Origin: Sunxiuqinia sp963678245
Lineage (GTDB): Bacteria > Bacteroidota > Bacteroidia > Bacteroidales > Prolixibacteraceae
Length of the DNA stretch: 64,000 nucleotides
Reading direction: 5' to 3'
Assembly: GCA_965140765.1 (NCBI GenBank)
Contig: OZ223308.1
Span: 124,001-188,000, forward strand
The translations under genes were made by a program, and so were the position numbers. Below are positions 25,676 through 34,876 of the stretch, in pieces (position 1 is the first letter of the stretch; each line of letters starts with the position of its first letter). The notes under the pieces are model-generated. The model was given only the letters and a program-made list of their open reading frames with translations, searched no databases and had not been told where the DNA came from.

Positions 25676-27556
25676 TTATTTAATTCCCAACTTTGCATTG
25701 TAAGCTTTCAACTCGTCCAGCAGATTACTCTTCACATGAATGAAGTTTTCAATTCCTTTTGCTTTCAAATCATCTGTGCAAGCAGGCGCACCGGCCACTA
25801 CAAAAATAGCTTCGTCTTTAATTAAGTCGAAAGCAGTAGGAGCAGCTTCAGCATATTCATCGTCAGAGCTACAAATTACAACGATATCGGCACCAGCTTC
25901 TTTAGCGGCAGCAACACCATCGGCAACACTGGCAAAACCATTGTTGTCTTTCACATCGTAACCGGCAACAGCAAAAAAGTTACAGGCAAACTGAGAGCGT
26001 GCTTTACTAAAGTTAATGTTTCCAACTGTTAGCATAAAAGCCAAAGGACGTTTGTTCTCTTTTGAGTATTTATCAGTCGCTACACGAAGTTTTTCGAAAG
26101 CCATTGCACCACGATATGGTTTGAGGGTTTCAATTTCAGCATCGTCAGCAGTTAAATCTGTAGGACTCAGCGCTTCTTCTACCAATTCCGCTTTTTCCAA
26201 TCGCTCGGTGAAATTTGGGAATTGGTTAATCCCCAACAAATTTTCGCGACGGGTAGCAACTTTCAGGTCACGTTTAGCAGCCATTTCTTTCACTTTCGTT
26301 TGAATGAAACCGCCTTTTGCTGCAGCAAGGAAACCACCTTTATCCTGAATTTCTATGAACAACTTCCAAACTTCGTCAGCAATCGATGCGGTTAATTCTT
26401 CAATATAATATGAGCCCGCACCAGGGTCAACTATTTTATCGAAGTGTGATTCTTCTTTCAACAACAATTGTTGATTACGGGCAATACGATCAGAGAAGGT
26501 TGTTGGTTCTTCGAAAATTGCATTGAACGGAAGTACTGTGATTGAGTCAGCACCACCTAACGCAGCACTCATTGCCTCGGTTTGGGTACGAAGCATATTC
26601 ACATAAGGATCGTAGAACGTTTTGTTCCAACTTCCGGTTTCAGCATGAACACGCATTTTGCAACCGCACTCACACTTAGGTTCGTAAGCTTTTACAATTT
26701 GTGCCCACAACATGCGAGCTGCACGCAGCTTGGCGATCTCCATGAAGTAATTGGCACTCACACTCAAATTAAATTTGATGTTTTTAGCCACATCTTCAAC
26801 TGCCACTCCTTTTTCGGTTAGTGTTGAAAGATATTCAACACCCTGAGCCAATGAAAAAGCCAATTCCTGAACAACAGAAGCACCGGCATTTCCATAGTTT
26901 TTACCATTCACTGCCAATACGCGGTATTTTGGTAATTCGGCAGATTTGCCAATTAGACTTTGAGCCTGAGTTAATACATGATCAACACCTTTTTTGAACC
27001 GACCGTAAAGCAGGTAGTTTCCGAAGGGATCGTAAGCAACAGATGCAACAATACTTTTTGCATCCCATTTGCCAGCCAATACATACTCTGCAAATGCTTC
27101 AGCAATTTTGCATGTGCAACACTTCGCTTCAAAGTTCACCTCAACCGACTCCAAACAAATGCCTTTTAGCAAAACAGCCAGGTCGTCAACGGTAACTTCG
27201 GTACACTCATTAAAAACGAAGCCCAACGAAGTCACACCTTTCATCAATACTTCCAGTGCTTTCTTGTTGGACTCTTCCAAATCTTTTACGATGATATTCT
27301 GACGAACATACCAATCGTTGTTATTGGTTTTAGTACCCCGCACATAAGGAAACTCTCCTGGCAATGCATTCAGGTAGTCTAGTTTTGCAAGGTCTTCCTG
27401 TCTGTAATACGGTTGAACCGAAAAACCTTCGTTTGTCCTCCACACCAGCTTGCGGTCAAAGTCGGCACCTTTTAAATCGGCAACCACTTTTTCTTTCCAA
27501 GCCTCAGAACTGACAGGAGGAAACTCATTAAATAGTTTGATATATTTTTCTGTCAT
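25676..27556 (-). CDS. mutA: Methylmalonyl-CoA mutase small subunit
   Basis: About 627 residues, the non-catalytic partner of MutB in the MutAB heterodimer. It has the same mutase barrel (MRVHAETGSWNKTFYDPYVN near 325-345), but its cobalamin-domain equivalent lacks the DxHxxG cobalt-binding motif, as expected for MutA. The start is set at the ATG at 27556 (MTEKYIKLFNEF). The open frame runs 20 codons further, but that stretch covers a good promoter and is unlike MutA proteins. It is first in the mut unit, with an IVP gene between it and mutB. No cobalamin riboswitch was recognised upstream. Confidence 0.96.
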   Translation of the reverse strand: MTEKYIKLFNEFPPVSSEAWKEKVVADLKGADFDRKLVWRTNEGFSVQPYYRQEDLAKLDYLNALPGEFPYVRGTKTNNNDWYVRQNIIVKDLEESNKKALEVLMKGVTSLGFVFNECTEVTVDDLAVLLKGICLESVEVNFEAKCCTCKIAEAFAEYVLAGKWDAKSIVASVAYDPFGNYLLYGRFKKGVDHVLTQAQSLIGKSAELPKYRVLAVNGKNYGNAGASVVQELAFSLAQGVEYLSTLTEKGVAVEDVAKNIKFNLSVSANYFMEIAKLRAARMLWAQIVKAYEPKCECGCKMRVHAETGSWNKTFYDPYVNMLRTQTEAMSAALGGADSITVLPFNAIFEEPTTFSDRIARNQQLLLKEESHFDKIVDPGAGSYYIEELTASIADEVWKLFIEIQDKGGFLAAAKGGFIQTKVKEMAAKRDLKVATRRENLLGINQFPNFTERLEKAELVEEALSPTDLTADDAEIETLKPYRGAMAFEKLRVATDKYSKENKRPLAFMLTVGNINFSKARSQFACNFFAVAGYDVKDNNGFASVADGVAAAKEAGADIVVICSSDDEYAEAAPTAFDLIKDEAIFVVAGAPACTDDLKAKGIENFIHVKSNLLDELKAYNAKLGIK

Positions 27557-27583
27557 AATGTAATTGTTAAGAAAATCAGGCTG

Positions 27584-27617
27584 CAAAATTAACCTTTTTA
27601 CATAAGGACTACCCAAA
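27584..27617 (-). promoter_or_regulatory. Promoter of the mut unit
   Basis: On the minus strand TTTG (27614-27617) and TAATTTTG (27584-27591) are separated by 22 bp, an excellent fit to the Bacteroidota -33/-7 pattern, 27 bp before the MutA start. Confidence 0.65.
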
Positions 27618-27786
27618 AACTAAGAAGTTTTTAACCTTTAGGTAACAAATATCAGGTTTTGATTTTCAAGCATTTACATATAAAGCAATTTACATATCCT
27701 TTAAATAGCTGTTATTTTTAATGAATATAAATAAAGATGAGCTCTTTAGTCTATAAATTAAATCGATAGGAGACTTACAGGTATGA

Positions 27787-27820
27787 TTTAAAGATACAAT
27801 CCCGCGAAAGGATCGTATCT
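27787..27820 (-). terminator. Terminator of the TonB receptor gene
   Basis: AGATACAATCC and GGATCGTATCT (27792-27802, 27810-27820) pair with one mismatch. On the minus strand the stem is followed by TTTAAATC, 8 bp after the receptor stop. Confidence 0.6.
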
Positions 27821-27828
27821 CAAAAATG

Positions 27829-30168
27829 CTAAAATTCAATTTTATAACTCAAGTTTGGAACAATACTCCGATCGAACTGTTTCTCAGGCAAGCCGGTTTT
27901 CAGATTAAACTCATAATCCCGATATTCGTCATAGCCCGTAGCATTAATTAAATGAAATGACCACACACTAGCATGAGTTGGTTTATTCTTCCTGTACGAA
28001 AATCCCAAAGAAACAACCAATGCCGGATCTTCCTGCTCTTCATAGGCCTGAGAGTAATCATAAATCAGCTCACCACTAGTTATCGACTGATCTAACAACA
28101 GCGGCAAATAACGATCTCCTCCCATCATGGTAGCACGAGCATTCACACTCAGGGTATTTGCCTTATTGCGACCCAATTGCCATTCTTTTCCGGTCAGCAG
28201 ATTAACGACATAGTTTTTATCGTACAGGCTGTTTCGCTCCACGCCATCGCCCCCTTTATATTTTGAGTCGAAAACTGAAGCAGTTGCCAAGTAGTAAAAG
28301 CCATTGGTTAAAAAATGTTCCAGGGTAAAATCAATTCCGATGTTTGTTCCCGTTCCCTCATTAACCAAGGTTTCGTTGAAAAACCAATCAAGCTCCAGGT
28401 TCTGCAACGAGAAATAACTATTCGGAACCACCGGAACATCATACAAATACTGGTAGTAAGGCTCAACTTTAAACCTTGTATTCTTAGTCAGGTTGATATC
28501 ATAAGCCAAGCCAAAATGATGCGCCTTGGTCATTTTCAACTCCTCGTTGGGCTGAATTATTCCTGCCGCAGTTTGCTGACGAGCCAGATAAAACCCAATC
28601 ATTTCTATCCGGCTGTTAAGCCCATAAGCCAAGCCCAATGATTGATTTCGCCCAACTTGATATGTCATTCCTACCCGCGGTTCAATTGATACCTCTTCAT
28701 TCAACTCGAAATAATGTGCATGCACCCCGGCGTTTAGTTCAAATTTACTACTCAATGCTATCATCGATTGTGTAAAAAGTTGAACGGAAAAAGCACTTCC
28801 CTTTTCGTCGGCATAAGTGGTCAGTTCATTACCTAAAACAATGGCTTCTCGATTATCCACATTGTAATGCAAATTATCTAAAACAAAGCCGGTTCGGTTC
28901 GAATGCTTATTCCCGAATTTATGATTCAACGTACTGGTCAATGTATATTTCCAGGTATCGTTGTTCACGCGCTCCTTTTTATGCAATGTGCTATTGTCAT
29001 CCAACTGATCATAGGCTGTTTCAATCCCATTTCCAGAGGCTGCCAATGTTGAATGTAAATACGTATTTTCGCCGAGAAGCATTTTATGGGTAAGTCCCAT
29101 TGCTCCCATCGACAAACTCAAATCATAGCCTTCTTTATCCTGAACCGTTTCCCAGTCTTTCGGATCGGAGAACGGATCACGATCCTGACTATCTAAAGCT
29201 CCAATTCCCAAAAGTGTAAAGTTGCCCGCTCTTTTTGTTGGGAAGTTCAACTTGAATGAAAAATCCTGATAGCCGATAGAGCCGGCCTCCTCTGGAATTA
29301 GCCCACCCAGCAATGCATACGTTGAATATCGATAGTTAAACAAATACGACGCGCCTCCCTTTTTTAGAGGTCCTTCCGAAGCGAAATCGATCCCAATAAT
29401 GCCAGCCTGAAAAGTATGCTCAAACTTCTCGTTGTTTCCGGTACGCATTCGAACATCAAAAACACCCGACAACGCATTCCCATATTCAGCGGGGAAAGCG
29501 CCTGTATAAAAATCAGAGTTGGCCAGCATGTGACTCGACAAAGCTGTAATACCTCCAGTTCCAAACGAAATCACATCGGCAAAATGGGTTGGATTCGAAA
29601 TTTCAACACCTTCCAATCGCCATAGCAAATTACGTGGTGAGTTTCCGCGAACGACAATTCCGTTGTTGCCAACTTCTGAAGCCACTCCTGCAAACGAGCC
29701 TGCCAAACGAGCCGGATCATCGAAACCTCCGGCATATCGGTTGGCTTCTTCCACGCTTAATTGTCGGGCACTAATGGTAGCCATGGTATTAATTGGTCTT
29801 TCTTTGGATGTTCGGGCAGTAATTTTCACTTCATCTAATTCTTCGGTCAGTTCTTTCAAGCCTGCTCTTAATACAACTTCCTTTCCTGACCCCACCAATA
29901 CCTCGCGAAATAGATAGTTTTCGTAACCCATAAAGCGAACCAGCACATTATACCTGCCCGGCTTAATATTCCACAATCTAAAATTTCCGTTTTCATCGGT
30001 TATCGTTCCCAGTTGCGGACTACTACCTACAATTACTACGGTAGCCCCTGCCAGTGGTTCCTGCGAAAAAGCATCTGCCACACTTCCTTTAATAACCTGT
30101 CCATCCTGTGCCCAGACAAGTGTCTGGACACATAACAGCATGAATAATAAAATTAGTCTTCTGTTCAT
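27829..30168 (-). CDS. TonB-dependent outer-membrane receptor with CarboxypepD_reg-like domain
   Basis: About 779 residues. A signal peptide (MNRRLILLFMLLCVQTLVWA) is followed by a CarboxypepD_reg-like domain (residues about 25-110, VIKGSVADAFSQEPLAGATVVI and GRYNVLVRFMGYE), a plug domain with ISARQLSVEEANRYAG and GNSPRNLLWRLEGVE, and a 22-strand-type barrel ending in PNLSYKIEF with the terminal aromatic. It takes up a ligand through the outer membrane using TonB energy. No SusD-like gene is next to it, so it is not a classic polysaccharide locus. The start is moved 24 codons downstream of the longest frame to the signal peptide. A LytS/LytTR pair lies just upstream on the same strand and may control it. 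The ligand is unknown. Confidence 0.92.
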   Translation of the reverse strand: MNRRLILLFMLLCVQTLVWAQDGQVIKGSVADAFSQEPLAGATVVIVGSSPQLGTITDENGNFRLWNIKPGRYNVLVRFMGYENYLFREVLVGSGKEVVLRAGLKELTEELDEVKITARTSKERPINTMATISARQLSVEEANRYAGGFDDPARLAGSFAGVASEVGNNGIVVRGNSPRNLLWRLEGVEISNPTHFADVISFGTGGITALSSHMLANSDFYTGAFPAEYGNALSGVFDVRMRTGNNEKFEHTFQAGIIGIDFASEGPLKKGGASYLFNYRYSTYALLGGLIPEEAGSIGYQDFSFKLNFPTKRAGNFTLLGIGALDSQDRDPFSDPKDWETVQDKEGYDLSLSMGAMGLTHKMLLGENTYLHSTLAASGNGIETAYDQLDDNSTLHKKERVNNDTWKYTLTSTLNHKFGNKHSNRTGFVLDNLHYNVDNREAIVLGNELTTYADEKGSAFSVQLFTQSMIALSSKFELNAGVHAHYFELNEEVSIEPRVGMTYQVGRNQSLGLAYGLNSRIEMIGFYLARQQTAAGIIQPNEELKMTKAHHFGLAYDINLTKNTRFKVEPYYQYLYDVPVVPNSYFSLQNLELDWFFNETLVNEGTGTNIGIDFTLEHFLTNGFYYLATASVFDSKYKGGDGVERNSLYDKNYVVNLLTGKEWQLGRNKANTLSVNARATMMGGDRYLPLLLDQSITSGELIYDYSQAYEEQEDPALVVSLGFSYRKNKPTHASVWSFHLINATGYDEYRDYEFNLKTGLPEKQFDRSIVPNLSYKIEF

Positions 30169-30344
30169 TGTTTTCTTGTTTAATTTCGTACTATCTCTGT
30201 TTCTGTTCCTTAAAAAAAGACAATAAAAGACCTCCCTCATGTGCGATGGCTTTTCGCTTTATATGAGGTTTCAGTATCTTATTTATAGGTTGGCGCTGCC
30301 CGGATTTTGATGCTAACCCAGCTTCTATTTTATTGATTTACATA

Positions 30345-31109
30345 TCACCCCATCCACTCTTTAAAATCATTCACGCGCTCCCTGCTTACAATCACGTCCT
30401 TCCCAAAATCAGGATCAAGATGCAATTTTAACCGGCTGTTGAAATACAGATGTATTTTTTTTACCGAATTGAGATTAATCAGCATTTTCCGGTTGATGCG
30501 AAAAAACTGAGATGGATCCAGTAGCTGCTCCAACTGTTCTAAAGACTGATCCATGGGCAGTCTTAATCCAGATTGGCTATTCGCCCACACCAAACCATCG
30601 TCAAAAATAAAATAAGCTATTTCGCGACTTTCAATTCGCTTGAGCTGCTCCCCAAGCTTAACCAGAAACCGTTGCTTATATTTCCCCTTGCGGCTGATTT
30701 GTTCATATAATGATTGAATCAACTGTTGCTTTGCTTGTGGATCAGGACTCTGATACTTCCTGAACTTATTAAATGCCTCCGACAAGTCCTGAAAATCTAT
30801 CGGTTTTAGCAAATAATCAATGCTATTAACCTTGAATGCCTTTATCGCATAATCATCGTAAGCCGTTGTGAAAATAACCGGCACATCGATGGTGACTTTG
30901 TTGAAAAGCTCAAAACAGGAACCATCTGACAAGTGAATATCCATCAAGATCAAATCAGGATTAGGGTTCGACTTAAACCATGCGACACCTTGTTTTATAG
31001 AATTCAGAACGCCCAGTATATCCAGATCGTAACCTAAGCGCAATAGCAGCTGTTCCAAGCGCTCTGCGGTTAATTGTTCATCTTCAAATATTAAAATCCT
31101 GAACTTCAT
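30345..31109 (-). CDS. LytTR-type response regulator
   Basis: A 254-residue protein with a receiver domain (1-120) and a C-terminal LytTR DNA-binding domain (about 150-254). The phospho-acceptor is Asp57 in LILMDIHL, with acidic pocket EDE near 9-11, Thr/Ala in the TTAYD segment and Lys in LLKPID. LytTR shows FFRINRKMLINLNSVKKI. It is cognate to the kinase whose 3' end overlaps its start by 26 bp. LytTR regulators bind imperfect direct repeats ahead of target promoters; the TonB receptor gene next in line is a plausible target. Confidence 0.95.
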   Translation of the reverse strand: MKFRILIFEDEQLTAERLEQLLLRLGYDLDILGVLNSIKQGVAWFKSNPNPDLILMDIHLSDGSCFELFNKVTIDVPVIFTTAYDDYAIKAFKVNSIDYLLKPIDFQDLSEAFNKFRKYQSPDPQAKQQLIQSLYEQISRKGKYKQRFLVKLGEQLKRIESREIAYFIFDDGLVWANSQSGLRLPMDQSLEQLEQLLDPSQFFRINRKMLINLNSVKKIHLYFNSRLKLHLDPDFGKDVIVSRERVNDFKEWMG

Positions 31110-32172
31110 TGGCCAATAGTTTTGGTAATTTTACGGTAAAAGTCTGCTCGGTCTCTTCAATAAGCAACTCGTAATCGCCGAGCAATTCGTATCGTTTCTT
31201 AATGTTCTCCAGTCCGATCTTCGAAGAGGACTCAATCAGTTCTCTTTTACTTATATTATTAACCACCTGAATATAGCCATCATCGGAGAAGATGCGCACA
31301 GCCAGCGGATTCTCGTCACCAAACCGGTTATGCTTGATGGCATTCTCAACCAGCATTTGCAAAGCACTGTTAGGTAGAAAAACAGTCTCTGCAAGCTTTT
31401 CATCCAGTTCAATATCAAAACGGATCGTTTCGTCGTACCTCACTTTGATTAGAAAGATATAGGAATTCAAAAAGTTCAGCTCCTCTCGAACCGACGCCAA
31501 ACTCTGGTTCTTACCTTCCAAAATATAGCGGTACATTTTCGACAGTTGTGTTATGTATTCAGCCGACAGGTTTGCATCCTTATAAACCAGAGAAGTCAGC
31601 ACACTCAAACTATTAAAGAAAAAATGAGGGTCGATCTGATTTTTCAAAACTTCAAACTTCGATTGAATATTTTCCTTTTTCAGACGCTCGGCCATCAATT
31701 GTGCTTCTCGCCAGTTTCTGAAATAATGAACTAGATTAATCCCCGTAGCGACGAAAAAATAAAAAATGAAGATGATTAGCGAAAAGTCCGGATCAAATAG
31801 CTGATGCTCTTTCCATATGTACTCCTGATCTGTTATTCGATAAAACAGAAAATAGTATAATTCATTAAAGCTGATGGAAACAAATAGCCCGTATGTCAAA
31901 AAAATGGTTGCTCCCAGAACAAGCTGAAGTCGTCTCTTCAGATTTTTAAAAGCTGATGACCGGATCTCTTTCGACAGCCATCTTCCGAGCCACAAAAAAA
32001 CAAGCCCCACCAATACAAAGAATAAATGAAAGAAAATTCCTCTCATGCCATAATCCCAAATACCTTCAAATGAGGAGTCGTATTTCTTGATCAGGAAATG
32101 AAGCCCATTGATTAACACGAAGCCTAAAAGCAACTCAATAAGAGAATATTTTCTTTTTGCTGTTTGATCCAT
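31084..32172 (-). CDS. LytS-type sensor histidine kinase
   Basis: A 362-residue membrane kinase. There are four hydrophobic helices in the first 150 residues (about 10-27, 45-63, 86-101, 130-150), then a linker helix and the His_kinase domain (PF06580) with NQIDPHFFFNSLSVL and His183 as phospho-site, then HATPase with VENAIKHNRFG. There is no large extracytoplasmic sensing domain, so the signal is probably read within the membrane. It forms a two-gene unit with the downstream regulator. The promoter is excellent (see 32186-32218). Confidence 0.95.
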   Translation of the reverse strand: MDQTAKRKYSLIELLLGFVLINGLHFLIKKYDSSFEGIWDYGMRGIFFHLFFVLVGLVFLWLGRWLSKEIRSSAFKNLKRRLQLVLGATIFLTYGLFVSISFNELYYFLFYRITDQEYIWKEHQLFDPDFSLIIFIFYFFVATGINLVHYFRNWREAQLMAERLKKENIQSKFEVLKNQIDPHFFFNSLSVLTSLVYKDANLSAEYITQLSKMYRYILEGKNQSLASVREELNFLNSYIFLIKVRYDETIRFDIELDEKLAETVFLPNSALQMLVENAIKHNRFGDENPLAVRIFSDDGYIQVVNNISKRELIESSSKIGLENIKKRYELLGDYELLIEETEQTFTVKLPKLLANEVQDFNI

Positions 32173-32185
32173 AATTTATATTGAC

Positions 32186-32218
32186 CAAAATTAAATTTAA
32201 TTGATCAATTATACCAAA
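32186..32218 (-). promoter_or_regulatory. Promoter of the LytS/LytTR unit
   Basis: On the minus strand TTTG (32215-32218) is 21 bp from TAATTTTG (32186-32193), which is 13 bp before the kinase start. Confidence 0.65.
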
Positions 32219-32676
32219 TAGGTAAAAATCATCAGACAAATCAACAATTATTTGAAAACGAAAACAAGTTATTCTTTTTATATTGAAGGATAAAGGACTT
32301 GGATTGTAGAATTCGTTTTATGAATTGTAAAGACCCAATCAGATAATTGCAAATAATGAAACGCACTAAAGGGTGCTTTTTTGTTGGATAAATAAGGATT
32401 CCTCTTTATTAAATATACCTTTGCTAATAAAGCGAGTAATATGGGCTACAATATGTGGACACCAATCTCAGTTTTTTCAAACTACAGCTAGTGGTCACTC
32501 GATAAAAAAAGATAAAATTCAAAGCTATAATTCAGCTAGTTAGCAGAAAAAAGCTTTATCCGAACAACAGTTCTCATAAATTAGCCCACATTTTGCGGAA
32601 TAAATTAAAGGCCTTGTTCGGAAAAAAGAACAGGATCGCCAAATACATTTGGAGAAAAAAAAGAAAATAAAAATCC
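32219..32676. other. Non-coding spacer with a possible long leader for the dehydrogenase gene
   Basis: About 460 bases between divergent genes. A plus-strand TACCTTTG (32416-32423) fits TAnnTTTG, about 250 bp before the dehydrogenase start, with no good TTG at the right distance. A weak stem GCACT-AAAG-GGTGC followed by TTTTTT lies near 32363-32382. No ORF is supported. Confidence 0.4.
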
Positions 32677-33546
32677 ATGAATGATACTAAGTGTTTATAC
32701 ACTTTAATTACCGGTGCCAGCACGGGGCTCGGAAAAGCGTTTGCTGAAGAATGTGCCAGTAGAAAGATGAACCTGATCCTGATTTCGTTGCCAAATGAAA
32801 ATCTCGATAAATTGTGCGAAAAGCTCAAGCAAACCTACCAAATAAAGGTTCAATGCAAAGAAACGGATCTCACCAATCTCGAAACAGTTGTAGATTTCGC
32901 GAATTGGGTAACGCAAAATTTTACGGTCAATATCCTAATCAACAACGCGGGAATTGGAGGAACGCAAGGATTTGCAGATTCCGAAATTGGCTACCTCGAC
33001 AACATGATCCAACTAAACATTCGTGCAATGACATTATTGACCCGAATTCTTTTGCCTGAATTAAAAAAGCTTAATTCATCATATATTCTCAATGTTTCGA
33101 GCCTGGCTGCCTTTTCGCCCGTACCCTATAAGACGATTTATCCAGCCACAAAAGCCTTTGTTCATCATTTTACAAGAGGACTGGAAGCCGAGCTCGAAGA
33201 TTCAAATGTAAGTGTCAGCGTATTAAATCCGGGTCCAATCATGACGAATGCCGATGTTTCCACACGAATAAATGGACAAAGTTCTTACGTAAAGTTATCC
33301 ATTATGACCCCTGCACAGATTGCGACTATTGCACTTGGGAAAATGCTGAAAGGTAAATCAGTAATCATTCCTGGTATCATGAACCGGATCAATGCCTTCT
33401 TTATCCGTTTGGTTACGGAAAACTTCCGCATATCTGTAGGAACCAGAATTTTTAAACGTGAGAAAAAAAACAGCGATGAAAATACTGATAACCGGAGCAA
33501 ACAGTCTTCTTGGAAGCAATCTGGTAAGAAAACTATTGCACGCTAA
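32677..33546 (+). CDS. Short-chain dehydrogenase/reductase with an aberrant tail
   Basis: A 289-residue SDR protein. The cofactor motif TGASTGLG is at 12-19, NNAG at 89-92, and the catalytic Ser141/142, Tyr155 (YPATK) and Lys159 are present, so it is a classical NAD(P)(H)-dependent alcohol/ketone oxidoreductase of unknown substrate. Natural SDR sequence ends around FKREKK (near residue 264). The last two dozen residues are charged and derive from reading the next gene in another frame, after a run of eight A at 33463-33470. With nine A the frame would stop at TGA 33477-33479, overlapping the next ATG. The C-terminal tail is therefore probably an artefact of an A-tract change or of slippage. 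Confidence 0.85.
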   Translation: MNDTKCLYTLITGASTGLGKAFAEECASRKMNLILISLPNENLDKLCEKLKQTYQIKVQCKETDLTNLETVVDFANWVTQNFTVNILINNAGIGGTQGFADSEIGYLDNMIQLNIRAMTLLTRILLPELKKLNSSYILNVSSLAAFSPVPYKTIYPATKAFVHHFTRGLEAELEDSNVSVSVLNPGPIMTNADVSTRINGQSSYVKLSIMTPAQIATIALGKMLKGKSVIIPGIMNRINAFFIRLVTENFRISVGTRIFKREKKNSDENTDNRSKQSSWKQSGKKTIAR

Positions 33547-34462
33547 ATATGAGGTAAAAGCCATGGTACGCGAAAACAGCAATTTGCTTTCGCTAAAAAA
33601 TACAAATCCAGAAATTGTCAAAGGTAATTTCATGGATCGTCATAATCTGCAACAAGCACTTTCCGGATGCCGTGTTGTAATTCATGTAGCAGCCAATACT
33701 TCGCAATGGCCATCTGCTTACAAGTATTATCAAAAAGTAAATGTTGATGGCGCACAATTTATGCTTGAAGAATGTAAAAAGGCCGGAGTCGAACGTTTCA
33801 TTTTCGTTGGTTCGGCCAATGCATTTGGTCCGGGAACGAAGGAAAACCCGGGCAATGAAACAACGCCTTTTACAAGCCTTCAATACCAATCAGGGTACAT
33901 GCGAAGTAAATACGAAGCACAGCAATTAGTATTGAATTTTTATCAGAAACACAACTTTCCGGCAATCGTTGTTAACCCCACCTTTATGTTGGGGAAATAT
34001 GATGCGAAACCAAGCTCGGGACAAATGCTATTGATGGCACATAGCAAACAACTGATGCCCTATCCGCCGGGAGGAAAAAACTTTGTTCACGTTGAGGATG
34101 TGGCAAGCGGCATTGTTAACACCATTGAAAAAGGGAAAAATGGTTCGTGTTATTTATTAGCCAACGAAAACCTCACTTATCAAGAGTTTTTTACAACGAT
34201 GAAAGCTGTTTCGAGCTATCCCAAGCGGTTGGTAAAAATTCTTCCACCAATCTTGAATATTGCAGGATCAACAGGATCGCTGTATGAAAAAATATTCCAC
34301 AAACCGGCCAAACTGAATCAGATTAATGCTCAACTATTGCAAGCTGATAATTATTACTCTTCAGGAAAAGCTCAGAAAGAACTACAATTGCCCCAAACAC
34401 CAATTGAACAAGCGATAAACGATTCTCTGGAATGGTTTGAGGAATTTGGCTATTTGAACTAA
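33476..34462 (+). CDS. NAD-dependent epimerase/dehydratase family protein
   Basis: About 328 residues. The Rossmann start MKILITGANSLLGSNLV is at its N-terminus. The extended-SDR fingerprint has HVAANTSQWPSAYKYY and a catalytic-region YMRSKYEAQQLV (near 145-156), where a YxxxK motif (YMRSK) is present. Such proteins include nucleotide-sugar epimerases and dihydroflavonol-reductase-like enzymes; the latter are closer in style. The start is set at ATG 33476 rather than at the GTG 18 bp upstream. The overlap with the preceding SDR gene suggests coupling and a shared pathway, possibly sequential reductions. Confidence 0.88.
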   Translation: MKILITGANSLLGSNLVRKLLHAKYEVKAMVRENSNLLSLKNTNPEIVKGNFMDRHNLQQALSGCRVVIHVAANTSQWPSAYKYYQKVNVDGAQFMLEECKKAGVERFIFVGSANAFGPGTKENPGNETTPFTSLQYQSGYMRSKYEAQQLVLNFYQKHNFPAIVVNPTFMLGKYDAKPSSGQMLLMAHSKQLMPYPPGGKNFVHVEDVASGIVNTIEKGKNGSCYLLANENLTYQEFFTTMKAVSSYPKRLVKILPPILNIAGSTGSLYEKIFHKPAKLNQINAQLLQADNYYSSGKAQKELQLPQTPIEQAINDSLEWFEEFGYLN

Positions 34463-34876
34463 ATAAAGAAAATTCTCAAAACTGACTATCTCATGGCAGA
34501 GCCTCGATGAATTAGTTGACTAAACCGATCAAATCTATGTAAGAATATGAAACGAGCATGATAAAAACTTCTAACTCGTAAATATATTACTCCTGTTCAT
34601 CCTTCAATTACCTTTCTGAAAGATGATCGATCTACTACACTTTATAATCATTCCAAATTAGATATACCAAACAATTATTCTGATCAATTTCATATTTTAG
34701 AGTTAGGAAAATAAGATTTCCACAAAATAATTAGCAACCATAAAACGAGGTCGACTGGTATTCCTGAGTTATCATCGGAACTGTTGGCTAACAGCTATGG
34801 AAACTAAACCTAACAAGTAACTGATTATAAAAATGCTAAATACACCCCCTGCAGTATTTATTATCAACTTCTATTT
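34463..34876. other. Non-coding spacer
   Basis: About 410 A+T-rich bases. A small hairpin AAATAC...GTATTT (near 34841-34862) lies just ahead of the next start. Nothing else was recognised. Confidence 0.4.

Noticed and set aside
27557..27616. Upstream start for MutA
   Set aside because: The 20 extra codons overlap the likely promoter and do not resemble MutA N-termini.
27557..27828. Cobalamin riboswitch ahead of mutA
   Set aside because: The promoter lies too close to the start, and no conserved B12-box-like sequence was seen.
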